NCBI RefSeq assembly: GCF_024793895.1
Contig: NZ_JANUSB010000015.1
Span: 1,755,157 to 1,819,156, forward strand
Length of the DNA stretch: 64,000 bases
Origin: Serratia sp. AKBS12
GTDB lineage: Bacteria; Pseudomonadota; Gammaproteobacteria; Enterobacterales; Enterobacteriaceae
Reading direction: 5' to 3'
Below are positions 44,681 through 52,635 of the stretch, one piece after another. The position numbers and the translations under genes were made by a program. How positions within the stretch are numbered: the first letter of the stretch is position 1; every line of letters begins with the position of its first letter. A model generated the notes under the pieces. That model ran no database searches. It was given only the letters and a program-made list of their open reading frames with translations, and was not told the origin of the DNA.

Positions 44681-46081
44681 ATGGTCGATCACGCTAAAAA
44701 TACCGACAATGCCAACGCTGCGTCAGAAGATAGCCTCCGAAGAAACCTTTCCAACCGCCATATACAACTGATCGCCATCGGCGGCGCTATCGGCACCGGC
44801 CTGTTTATGGGCTCAGGGAAAACCATCAGTCTGGCTGGCCCTTCGATCATTTTCGTCTATATGATCATTGGCTTTATGCTGTTTTTTGTCATGCGCGCGA
44901 TGGGTGAATTGCTGCTGTCGAACTTGCAGTACAAATCCTTTAGCGACTTCGCCGCCGATCTGCTCGGTCCATGGGCCGGATTCTTCACCGGTTGGACCTA
45001 TTGGTTCTGCTGGGTGGTTACCGGTATTGCCGACGTAGTGGCGATCACCGCCTACGCCCAATTCTGGTTCCCCGAGCTTTCGCAATGGATAGCTTCGCTG
45101 CTGTGCGTCCTGTTGTTGCTCAGTCTTAACCTGGCCACGGTGAAAATGTTTGGTGAAATGGAATTCTGGTTCGCAATGATTAAAATCGTTGCGATAGTCG
45201 GCCTGATCGTTGCCGGTCTGGTGATGATTGCCACCCATTACCCTTCTCCGAGCGGTACGGTGGCCTCGTTCTCCCACCTGTGGAATGACGGTGGCATGTT
45301 CCCAAAAGGCATCAGCGGCTTCTTCGCCGGCTTTCAGATCGCGGTTTTCGCCTTTGTCGGCATCGAACTGGTGGGCACCACGGCAGCTGAAACCAAAAAC
45401 CCGGAAAAAGTACTGCCACGCGCCATCAACGCCATTCCACTGCGCATCATCATGTTTTACGTCTGTTCGCTGATCGTTATCATGTCGGTAACGCCATGGA
45501 GCTCGGTGGTGGCGGACAAGAGCCCGTTCGTTGAGCTGTTCGTGCTGATTGGCCTGCCTGCGGCGGCCAGCGTGATCAATTTTGTGGTGCTGACCTCTGC
45601 CGCCTCATCTGCCAACAGCGGCGTGTTTTCTACCAGCCGCATGCTGTATGGCCTGGCGCAACAAGGTGACGCGCCGTCCCCCTTCGCCAAGCTGTCCAAA
45701 CGCGCGGTGCCGGCCAACGGCCTGACATTTTCCTGCATTTGCCTGCTGGGCGGCGTGGTACTGATTTATCTGATCCCAAACGTAGTGACGGTATTTACGC
45801 TGGTCACCACCGTTTCAGCGATTCTGTTCATGTTCGTCTGGAGCATCATTCTGTGCTCATACCTGGTTTACCGTAAGCGACGCCCGGAACTGCATCAGAA
45901 ATCGGTCTATAAAATGCCGGCCGGCAAACTGATGTGCTGGGTCTGCATGGCGTTCTTCGCCTTTGTGCTGGTATTGCTGACGTTGCAAAGCGACACTCGC
46001 CAGGCACTGATGGTAACGCCACTGTGGTTCGTGGTGCTGGGCATCGGCTACTGGCTGGCGCGCAACAAAAAACGCGCCTGA
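44681..46081 (+). CDS. cycA: D-serine/D-alanine/glycine permease CycA
   Basis: Amino-acid-polyamine-organocation permease with 12 helices and 466 residues. The family start NRHIQLIAIGGAIGTGLFMGSGK is followed by the CycA-type pattern through FVGIELVGTTAAETKNPEK. It imports D-Ser, D-Ala, Gly and D-cycloserine by proton symport. Start ATG 44681 with AGGAC upstream. A stem-loop (46091-46111) follows. Confidence 0.93.
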   Translation: MVDHAKNTDNANAASEDSLRRNLSNRHIQLIAIGGAIGTGLFMGSGKTISLAGPSIIFVYMIIGFMLFFVMRAMGELLLSNLQYKSFSDFAADLLGPWAGFFTGWTYWFCWVVTGIADVVAITAYAQFWFPELSQWIASLLCVLLLLSLNLATVKMFGEMEFWFAMIKIVAIVGLIVAGLVMIATHYPSPSGTVASFSHLWNDGGMFPKGISGFFAGFQIAVFAFVGIELVGTTAAETKNPEKVLPRAINAIPLRIIMFYVCSLIVIMSVTPWSSVVADKSPFVELFVLIGLPAAASVINFVVLTSAASSANSGVFSTSRMLYGLAQQGDAPSPFAKLSKRAVPANGLTFSCICLLGGVVLIYLIPNVVTVFTLVTTVSAILFMFVWSIILCSYLVYRKRRPELHQKSVYKMPAGKLMCWVCMAFFAFVLVLLTLQSDTRQALMVTPLWFVVLGIGYWLARNKKRA

Positions 46082-46090
46082 TGCGGGCTC

Positions 46091-46111
46091 AGGGGATACC
46101 TGATATCCCCT
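46091..46111 (+). terminator. Stem-loop after cycA
   Basis: AGGGGATA, loop CCTGA, TATCCCCT: perfect 8-bp stem; no U-run, so possibly an RNA-stabilising or weak terminator hairpin. Confidence 0.5.
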
Positions 46112-46131
46112 GCTCGCTTCACCTCGACGCC

Positions 46132-47088
46132 TTAACCTTCGGTTAGCGCATCCGGCTTGGCCCTGCGCCGGATGCGCAGTTCGCTGACGATCACCCCAAT
46201 GACGATCAACGCACCGCCAAGCAGCGCAATGCCCGGTAAACGCTCACCGGCCACGCGCCCGACAATCCCCGCCCATACCGGTTCGCCGGCATAAATCACC
46301 GTGGCGCGCGTCGGCGACACGCTACGCTGGGCCCAGTTCATGGTGACTTGGATCAGCGCGCTGGCGATGCCCAGCCCAACCGCGCTGTACAGCAGATAGT
46401 TGGAATATGCCGGTATGGATTCCCCGGTGGGCGCCATCATCAAAAACGACAGCAGCGACGCGGTAGCCAACTGCACCAGGGTGACGCGTTTGACGTTTAC
46501 CTTACCGGCGTAGGCACCGATCAGGATGATTTCAGCCGCGATCGCCAGCGTACTGACCAGCGTCAGGATCTCGCCCAGTGACAGCGTCATTTCATTACTG
46601 CCCGGGCCGGCCATCAGCATCAGGCCGGTAAAGGCCAGCAGCACGCCAAGCCACGACATGATGCCGGGAAAGCGCCCCAGTACCAGCCATTGCAACAATG
46701 GCACTATCGGCACGTACATCGCGGTGATAAAAGCGGACTGACTGCTACTGATGGTTTGTAACCCAACGGTCTGCAAACCATAGCCAAACATGATGGAAAG
46801 ACCAATAAACGCGCCGGCCTTGAATTCGTACCAGGTCAGGCCGCGCAGGCTACCCAGTGAAAACAGCGCCAGCGCCAAGGTGGCGGTGCCAAATCGTAGC
46901 CCGACAAAGAAAAACGGGCCACTGACCATCATCGCGTGGTGCACCGCCAAAAAGGTGCCACCCCAGATCATGGTGATGAAAATAAGTATCGCCTCCTGAG
47001 GCTTTATCTTCAGAAACAGGCGAGAGAAAAAGGATTTTTTGACCGATGACACCGACTTGCCCTTCATGCTGAGTGCAATATAATGCAC
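46132..47088 (-). CDS. EamA-family (DMT) transporter
   Basis: Inner-membrane exporter-type protein of up to 318 residues with about ten helices in two EamA repeats. The first repeat opens AILIFITMIWGGTFLAVHHAMM; the second contains TRATVIYAGEPVWAGIVG. Substrate unknown, often amino acids or metabolites. The start is uncertain: GTG 47088 has AGGA close by but overlaps the operator, and ATG 47067 has no ribosome site. It is divergent from a regulator with shared operators, which probably controls it. Confidence 0.88.
   Translation of the reverse strand: MHYIALSMKGKSVSSVKKSFFSRLFLKIKPQEAILIFITMIWGGTFLAVHHAMMVSGPFFFVGLRFGTATLALALFSLGSLRGLTWYEFKAGAFIGLSIMFGYGLQTVGLQTISSSQSAFITAMYVPIVPLLQWLVLGRFPGIMSWLGVLLAFTGLMLMAGPGSNEMTLSLGEILTLVSTLAIAAEIILIGAYAGKVNVKRVTLVQLATASLLSFLMMAPTGESIPAYSNYLLYSAVGLGIASALIQVTMNWAQRSVSPTRATVIYAGEPVWAGIVGRVAGERLPGIALLGGALIVIGVIVSELRIRRRAKPDALTEG
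47073..47088. promoter_or_regulatory. Operator O1 between the EamA exporter and its regulator
   Basis: GTGCA-ATATAA-TGCAC, a perfect inverted repeat that contains a TATAAT (47079-47084) for the plus-strand regulator. Confidence 0.65.
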
Positions 47089-47119
47089 AGATCCTGCCAG
47101 TATGAGGCATCACCAGACA

Positions 47120-47695
47120 ATGAGCAATATAGTGCACAATGGAAAACCCGACGCGCTGCGGGTGCTGCAATACCTCAGCAGCAATGTACGGGGATACCGC
47201 CAACAGGCCGGTCTGAGCCAGGTGGCGCTGGCCGAGCTCTCGGGCGTCAGCCGGCGGATGCTGGCGGGGATAGAGGCTGGCGATCGCAACGTCAGCCTGG
47301 CAGTGCTGGACAAACTGGCGGCAGCGCTTGAGGTATCATTTACCGATTTGATTCAGGCACCTGACGCGCGCGGCAATCACCTGATTGGAGAGTTGGCCTG
47401 GCAAGGTAGCCAACCGCAGAGCCAGGCCATTCTTGCCGCCAGCGTACCGGCCCGGCAGCGCGTGGAACTGTGGCTGTGGACCCTGATGCCCGGCGAGCAC
47501 TATGATTCGCTGCCGGATGCCCAGGGCTGGCACGAAATCATTTACGTGGTCAGCGGCAGCATGACGCTGACCTTGACGCAACAGACGCTGACCCTGTGCG
47601 CCGGCGAGACCCAGGTGTTCAACAGCGATCAACACTATGCCTATGCCAATCGCGGCACCGAACCGCTACGGTTTATCCGCAACGTGACGTTTTAG
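47120..47695 (+). CDS. XRE-family regulator with C-terminal cupin
   Basis: A 191-residue regulator: N-terminal helix-turn-helix (RQQAGLSQVALAELSGVSRRMLAGIEAG, about 25-60) and a C-terminal cupin ligand domain (about 120-185, with HEIIYVVSGSMTLTL and GETQVFNSDQHYAYANRG). Such proteins sense small metabolites and often control a neighbouring transporter. Start ATG 47120 with GAGG upstream. One operator lies in its promoter and a 14/16-matching copy covers its first codons, so self-repression is likely. Confidence 0.9.
   Translation: MSNIVHNGKPDALRVLQYLSSNVRGYRQQAGLSQVALAELSGVSRRMLAGIEAGDRNVSLAVLDKLAAALEVSFTDLIQAPDARGNHLIGELAWQGSQPQSQAILAASVPARQRVELWLWTLMPGEHYDSLPDAQGWHEIIYVVSGSMTLTLTQQTLTLCAGETQVFNSDQHYAYANRGTEPLRFIRNVTF
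47122..47137. promoter_or_regulatory. Operator O2 inside the regulator start
   Basis: GAGCAATATAGTGCAC matches O1 at 14 of 16 positions and lies 49 bases from it, covering codons 1-6 of the regulator. Confidence 0.55.
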
Positions 47696-47868
47696 TCGTC
47701 GTTGTCGGCCCGCTGTTCAGGCAACTCCTCCAGCGGTGGCTGAATGCCTTCCGAGATATAATCCTTGGCGGCAAAAGCGCGCTGATTGCCAAGGCGATCC
47801 TCGACCACAACGTGCTTTATGGCGCCACTCGCCAATAAAATTCGCTTGATACCACGACACTGCTCCAT
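47692..47868 (-). CDS. 58-residue hypothetical protein
   Basis: ATG at 47868 with GGAG 8 bases upstream; stop TAA at 47692 overlaps the stop of the convergent regulator. The protein starts MEQCRGIKRILLASGAIKHV, has a basic N-terminal half (VVEDRLGNQRAFAAKDYI) and an acidic Pro/Glu tail (PPLEELPEQRADNDD). Composition, ribosome site and tail-to-tail fit support a real gene. No family recognised. Confidence 0.65.
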   Translation of the reverse strand: MEQCRGIKRILLASGAIKHVVVEDRLGNQRAFAAKDYISEGIQPPLEELPEQRADNDD

Positions 47869-47953
47869 CGGGGCTGCTCCAACCGTTGCACATCTCTTCA
47901 GTGTATACCCAAAATGACGCTGCTACCGCTGATGCTGCCGGCTAGCGTTGATG

Positions 47954-48868
47954 TTATTGCTGTTGCAGCCAACGCTGCAACTGTTCGACGGCGCTGCCGG
48001 GCGTGATGGGCTGCGGCGTCAACAGGCAGTAACTGCTGCCGTCCTGCTGAAATCCAAACGGTGCCACCAGCAGGCCGGCGTCAATATCGTCGCGCACCTG
48101 CCGCCACGGACCGATGGCGATACCGAGGCCGGCAGTCGCAGCCTGCAGGCTGAAATAGAAGTGGTCAAAACGCTGTTGCGCCTGCCCGTCGAGCGTCACC
48201 CCCTGCGCTTGCGCCCAATCGTCCCACGCCGCCGGTCGCGTAGCGCTATGCAGCAGCACCGCATCGCGGCGCAGGCATAGATCGCTGCCACTGCCCTCGA
48301 CAAAACGCGCGAGCGCTTCCGGTTTGCAGACCGGTCCTACCTTCTCGGCAAATAGCACGCTACTGTAAATATGGCGCTCCCAGGCAAAGTCATTGCGGCG
48401 AATCGCCAGCGTAATGCCGTCGTGAAACACCACTGGACCGCCGCCGGCTACCAGTTGCACGTTGATTTCCGGGTGTGCCTGCTGAAACGACGGTAAACGC
48501 GGGATCAACCAGCGCATTAGCAAGGTGGGCTCGCAGGACAGCACGATAGGCGCCTGCTGCGCCTGGCGATACAACCCCTGCACGGCGTGCTCAAGTATGC
48601 CAAACGCCTGCTCGGTGGCGTGGAGCAAGGTGCTGCCGGCGGCAGTGAGATATACCCGCCGATGACGTCGTTCAAACAGTGCCAGCCCCAACTCGTCCTC
48701 CAACGCACGCACCGCTCGACTGACCGCGCCGTGCGTCAGGTTCAGCGAGCTTGCCGCCTGGGTAAAACTTTCCAACCGAGCAGCGGCCGCAAAACAGCGT
48801 AATCCGCCCAACGCAATCTGCCGGCCGATTTTATGTGAGATTTTCTCACTGATATCGTCAGTTTTCAT
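47954..48868 (-). CDS. LysR-family transcriptional regulator
   Basis: A 304-residue regulator with an N-terminal winged helix (GGLRCFAAAARLESFTQAASSLNLTHGAVSRAVRALEDELGLALF layout) and a C-terminal effector domain in the GcvA-like style (CEPTLLMRWLIPRLPSFQ, DHFYFSLQAATAGLGIAIGP). It is divergent from the LysE/RhtB exporter gene, which it most likely controls; effector probably an amino acid. Confidence 0.9.
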   Translation of the reverse strand: MKTDDISEKISHKIGRQIALGGLRCFAAAARLESFTQAASSLNLTHGAVSRAVRALEDELGLALFERRHRRVYLTAAGSTLLHATEQAFGILEHAVQGLYRQAQQAPIVLSCEPTLLMRWLIPRLPSFQQAHPEINVQLVAGGGPVVFHDGITLAIRRNDFAWERHIYSSVLFAEKVGPVCKPEALARFVEGSGSDLCLRRDAVLLHSATRPAAWDDWAQAQGVTLDGQAQQRFDHFYFSLQAATAGLGIAIGPWRQVRDDIDAGLLVAPFGFQQDGSSYCLLTPQPITPGSAVEQLQRWLQQQ

Positions 48869-48934
48869 CGTTTGTCTCGCAACTGCCTTTTCGCCACAAT
48901 CCAGTTTCTCTTACGCTCATCAAGCAGGGCAACT

Positions 48935-49552
48935 ATGACCGAATTTATCGCCGTCGTCACCATTACCTTATTCGCCGTAATCAGTCCGGGGCCGGACTTC
49001 GCCATGGTATCGCGCAACAGTTTGTTGAACTCCCGGCGCAGTGGGATCCTTACCGCCGTTGGCATCGGCTCTGGTGTATTGTTACATGTCGGTTATACGC
49101 TGATTGGCGTGGGGGTGCTGATACAGCAGTCACTGTGGCTGTTTAACCTGCTGAAACTCATCGGTGCTGCTTATCTTGTCTATCTTGGCATAGGCATGCT
49201 GCGACACGCCGCCGCCCCGTCGGCAAATGCCGGCCGCTCCGCTAACCCCATCGGTGACTGGAGCGCACTTAAAACCGGTTTCCTGACCAACCTGTTGAAT
49301 CCCAAAACCACCATTTTTATCGTCAGCCTGTTTATGCAGGTGGTGAACCCGCATACCTCGCTCGGTATTCAGATCGCCTACGGCCTGTTTATTGCCATTG
49401 CGCATGTCATCTGGTTCAGTTTGGTCGCGCTGCTGTTTTCAACGCCGCGGATCAATGCGCAGTTCCTGCGTTTGCGTAGCGGCATCGATCGGCTGTTCGG
49501 CAGCCTGCTGATTGCCTTTGGCGGTTTACTGGCGTTAACCGGGATCCGTTAA
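48935..49552 (+). CDS. LysE/RhtB-family amino-acid exporter
   Basis: A 205-residue inner-membrane protein with about six helices. Signature ISPGPDFAMVSRNSLLNSRRSGILTAVGI near the N-terminus and GFLTNLLNPKTTIFIVSLF in the middle mark the RhtB family (homoserine, threonine or similar efflux). Start ATG 48935 with AGGGC upstream; the frame from 48872 overlaps the LysR promoter. Confidence 0.9.
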   Translation: MTEFIAVVTITLFAVISPGPDFAMVSRNSLLNSRRSGILTAVGIGSGVLLHVGYTLIGVGVLIQQSLWLFNLLKLIGAAYLVYLGIGMLRHAAAPSANAGRSANPIGDWSALKTGFLTNLLNPKTTIFIVSLFMQVVNPHTSLGIQIAYGLFIAIAHVIWFSLVALLFSTPRINAQFLRLRSGIDRLFGSLLIAFGGLLALTGIR

Positions 49553-49628
49553 CGCCGTACGCGCCAATTTGCCGGTTAGCTTCTATGCTTAGCGATGAGG
49601 TTTTATTCAGCAACGCAGGAGAGGCAAA

Positions 49629-50228
49629 ATGGCGAAACTATTGGTGCTTTACTACTCGATGTACGGGCATATTGAAACGCTGGCACAGGCGGTTGCCGAA
49701 GGGGCCGGCAAAGTCGACGGTATTGAGGTTAGCGTGAAACGGGTAGCGGAAACCATGCCGGCCGAGGCCTTTGCCAAAGCCGGTGGCAAAACCGATCAGC
49801 CGGCACCGGTTGCCAGCCCGCAAGAGCTGGCAGATTACGATGCGATTATCATCGGTACGCCAACCCGCTTTGGCAATATGTCCGGCCAGATGCGTACCTT
49901 CTTCGATCAGACCGGCGGGTTGTGGGCGTCCGGCGCATTGCACGGCAAAATTGCCAGCGTATTTTCCTCTACCGGCACCGGCGGCGGTCAGGAGCACACC
50001 ATTTCGTCGACCTGGACCACGCTGGCACACCACGGCATGATCATCGTGCCCATCGGTTACAAAATGCCGGAGCTGTTTGACGTATCAAAAACCCGTGGCG
50101 GCACGCCGTATGGCGCAACCACCATTGCCGGTGCCGATGGCTCGCGCCAGCCCAGTCAGGAAGAACTCAACATCGCGCGCTATCAGGGCGAATACGTCGC
50201 CAGCCTGACCGCCAAGCTGAAAAACTGA
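49629..50228 (+). CDS. wrbA: NAD(P)H:quinone oxidoreductase WrbA
   Basis: Tetrameric FMN flavoprotein that reduces quinones by two electrons, protecting from oxidative stress. It has 199 residues (E. coli 198). FMN phosphate loop SMYGHIE near the N-terminus, [22 protein letters not shown] and [12 protein letters not shown] are all present. Start ATG 49629 with AGGAGAGG upstream. A GC-rich terminator follows. Confidence 0.95.
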   Translation: MAKLLVLYYSMYGHIETLAQAVAEGAGKVDGIEVSVKRVAETMPAEAFAKAGGKTDQPAPVASPQELADYDAIIIGTPTRFGNMSGQMRTFFDQTGGLWASGALHGKIASVFSSTGTGGGQEHTISSTWTTLAHHGMIIVPIGYKMPELFDVSKTRGGTPYGATTIAGADGSRQPSQEELNIARYQGEYVASLTAKLKN

Positions 50229-50252
50229 ACATTCACCGTACTAATATTCCCA

Positions 50253-50275
50253 GGGGCCGGACAGCCACCGGCCCC
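50253..50275 (+). terminator. Terminator after wrbA
   Basis: GGGGCCGG, loop of 7, CCGGCCCC, then GATCTTGTT. Confidence 0.65.
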
Positions 50276-50429
50276 GATCTTGTTGCGGCGTCGCGCCGGC
50301 GCTAAAATGCGGCCAACCTGCCATTCATTCGCTGAACGTCACGGTCGAAATTCGTCCTGCTTGGCCGCTCGGCCTCCTGCCCTGCGGCAGGCGTTGTGTA
50401 TTTTGCGCATTGCAAAGGGAAATAAGTCA

Positions 50430-50774
50430 GTGTCTAAAGATTTTGATGAACTAATAAGAGACATGGATCTTATTATTGAAAATGTAGACCATTTCAAGGC
50501 TATGGCCCCGCGTGCGGATGTGCCGCCGGTCGCGCCCCCCGCGGCCCATCACTATGATTCATTTTGCGAAACCGTGGCGTTAAAAATGGTGCTCAAGGTT
50601 TTGCTGTCATCGGTGGATAAAATCGTCAAGGTTCAGATCGCCAACAAGGTTGAGCAGGAAATTTCGCAAATCGAACGGCAGGTGGTTAAAGCCGGCGGCG
50701 GGCCGGTCTCGGCCGACGATTTAGCGCAAATGACGCAGTACGTGCGCCATACGGTGAAGACCTTGCTTGAATAA
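50430..50774 (+). CDS. Hypothetical helical protein
   Basis: A 114-residue acidic-to-neutral helical protein. The start is set at GTG 50430 because AAGGGA lies 9 bases upstream; the longer frame from 50280 is rich in Arg/Cys and unlike a protein. It has no membrane segment. A Pro/Ala linker (RADVPPVAPPAAHH) separates an N-terminal acidic helix from a C-terminal helical part. I do not recognise it. Confidence 0.6.
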   Translation: MSKDFDELIRDMDLIIENVDHFKAMAPRADVPPVAPPAAHHYDSFCETVALKMVLKVLLSSVDKIVKVQIANKVEQEISQIERQVVKAGGGPVSADDLAQMTQYVRHTVKTLLE

Positions 50775-50901
50775 GCGTCAAAAAACGGGCCAACGCTGGC
50801 GGGCGTGATCAATTTTTACGAAATTTTTATATTGCCCGCTTTATTCTTTATGCATTGTCTGACTAACTGGACCTATTGCCAACTGCGGCTTGGGCGCAAG
50901 C

Positions 50902-52362
50902 ATGGTTAAAACAAAACAGATTCTTATTGTTGTCCACCTGTGTAGTTTTTTGGTTGTTCTCTACAGTCTTTCAATGATCCCACCGTTGCTGATGGCACTG
51001 TTGTACAAGGAAAAAAGCGTTTTTTCCTTCTTTTACACGCTGGCGATCGTCGGTTCGCTCGGCGGACTGGGCTGGTTCAGTAGCCGGCAAGCCAAGGTTC
51101 AGCTGCGCACACAGGACGGTTTTCTGATTATCGTTTTGTTTTGGCTGCTGTTTTCTTTGATCAGCGCCATGCCGTTATGGTTGGATGACAGCCTCAATAT
51201 CAGCCTGGTCGACGCGGTATTCGAGGGCGTTTCCGGCATCACAACCACTGGCGCATCGGTGTTGAACGACGTTTCCGGCGTGCCTAAATCGGTACTCTAT
51301 TACCGTTCCCAGCTTAACTTTATCGGAGGTTTGGGGGTTATCGTACTGGCGGTGGCGGTGTTGCCGCTGCTGGGGATCGGTGGAGCCAAACTGTACCAGT
51401 CGGAAATGCCCGGTCCGTTCAAGGAAGAGCGGCTGACGCCGCGTCTGGCCGATACCTCCAAAAACCTGTGGCTGATTTATCTGGCATTGGGCCTGTTATG
51501 CACCGTAGCGTTTCACTTTGCCGGCATGCCGTGGTTCGACGCGCTGTGTCACGGGCTATCCACCGTTTCGCTCGGCGGTTTTTCGACCCGCAATGAAAGC
51601 CTCGGTTATTTTGACAGTTCGGCAGTGGAAATGGTCGGCGGTATTTTTTCCATCCTGGCGGCGGTCAACTTTACGCTGTATTTCGTTGCCGTCGGCAGGC
51701 GCAGCTTCAGGCCGCTATACCGCAATCCGGAACTGAGGTTCTTTTTGCTGATCCTGTCGATCGTCGTCGCGATTGTGGTAGTCGAACTTTACCGTGCCGG
51801 CATGTACGGCGCCAAGGACGCCTTTGTCCACGGCTTTTTCCTCACCAGTTCGATGATGACCGATAACGGCCTGGCCACCGCCGACTACGCACAGATGCCC
51901 TCGCATACCATCATGCTATTGCTGGCCGCCAGCTTCTTTGGCGGCTGCGTCGGCTCAACCTGCGGCGGCATCAAGGCGTTACGCTTTTTGATCATGTACA
52001 AGCAGAGCCGCCACGAAGTGAACCAACTGGTGCACCCGAACGCGATCTTCACCATCAAGGTCGGTAACGCCCCGATCCACGATCGGGTGCTGCGTTCGGT
52101 GTGGAGCTTTTTCTTCCTGTACGTTTTTTTCAGTTGCCTCTTTATTTGGACGCTGAATCTGATGGGATACGACTTCATGACGTCGTTCGCTACCGTCGCC
52201 GCCTGTATCAACAACATGGGGTTGGGCTTCGGTGAAACCGCCGCCGGTTTTGGCACCCTGAGCGACCCGGCCAAGTGGTTAATGTGCGCCGCCATGCTGT
52301 TTGGTCGTCTGGAAATTTACCCTATCCTGATTTTGTGTTCCCGCGCATTTTGGCGCTTCTGA
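50902..52362 (+). CDS. TrkH/TrkG-type potassium uptake protein
   Basis: A 486-residue K+ channel-like transporter subunit with four membrane-pore-membrane repeats. The pore loops are visible: GITTTGAS, STVSLGGFST, SMMTDNGLA and CINNMGLGFGE, each with the expected Gly. It needs a TrkA-type cytoplasmic partner, none of which is in the window. E. coli TrkH is similar in length, but the pore-loop sequences differ enough that this may be a paralogue. Start ATG 50902; the ribosome site is weak. Confidence 0.88.
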   Translation: MVKTKQILIVVHLCSFLVVLYSLSMIPPLLMALLYKEKSVFSFFYTLAIVGSLGGLGWFSSRQAKVQLRTQDGFLIIVLFWLLFSLISAMPLWLDDSLNISLVDAVFEGVSGITTTGASVLNDVSGVPKSVLYYRSQLNFIGGLGVIVLAVAVLPLLGIGGAKLYQSEMPGPFKEERLTPRLADTSKNLWLIYLALGLLCTVAFHFAGMPWFDALCHGLSTVSLGGFSTRNESLGYFDSSAVEMVGGIFSILAAVNFTLYFVAVGRRSFRPLYRNPELRFFLLILSIVVAIVVVELYRAGMYGAKDAFVHGFFLTSSMMTDNGLATADYAQMPSHTIMLLLAASFFGGCVGSTCGGIKALRFLIMYKQSRHEVNQLVHPNAIFTIKVGNAPIHDRVLRSVWSFFFLYVFFSCLFIWTLNLMGYDFMTSFATVAACINNMGLGFGETAAGFGTLSDPAKWLMCAAMLFGRLEIYPILILCSRAFWRF

Positions 52363-52465
52363 TAGCGCTTTCCTGCTACGCTTAACTCGTGGATCCTGAC
52401 GCCGGTGCTACTGAACGCACCGGCGTCAGCTTGCCGCTTGGCGCGTGCTTTTCATATAGTCAAAA

Positions 52466-52478
52466 GTTCTAAAAGAAC
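52466..52478. promoter_or_regulatory. Small inverted repeat upstream of the BCCT gene
   Basis: GTTCT-AAA-AGAAC, with TATACT (near 52534) downstream toward the transporter. It may be an operator; no regulator is known. Confidence 0.3.
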
Positions 52479-52635
52479 AATTAATAATAGCTGTTCTAAC
52501 CAGAAGCCTGAAAAATGGAGCCATTTTAAGGTATACTGCCTCGGCACACTGTTTCGGGCGTTGCTGCGCCCGTGTTTTATGGGGTTGTTAAAACAATTAG
52601 CCTAACTCCCTAACGGACTAGCTAAAAGGTATTCT

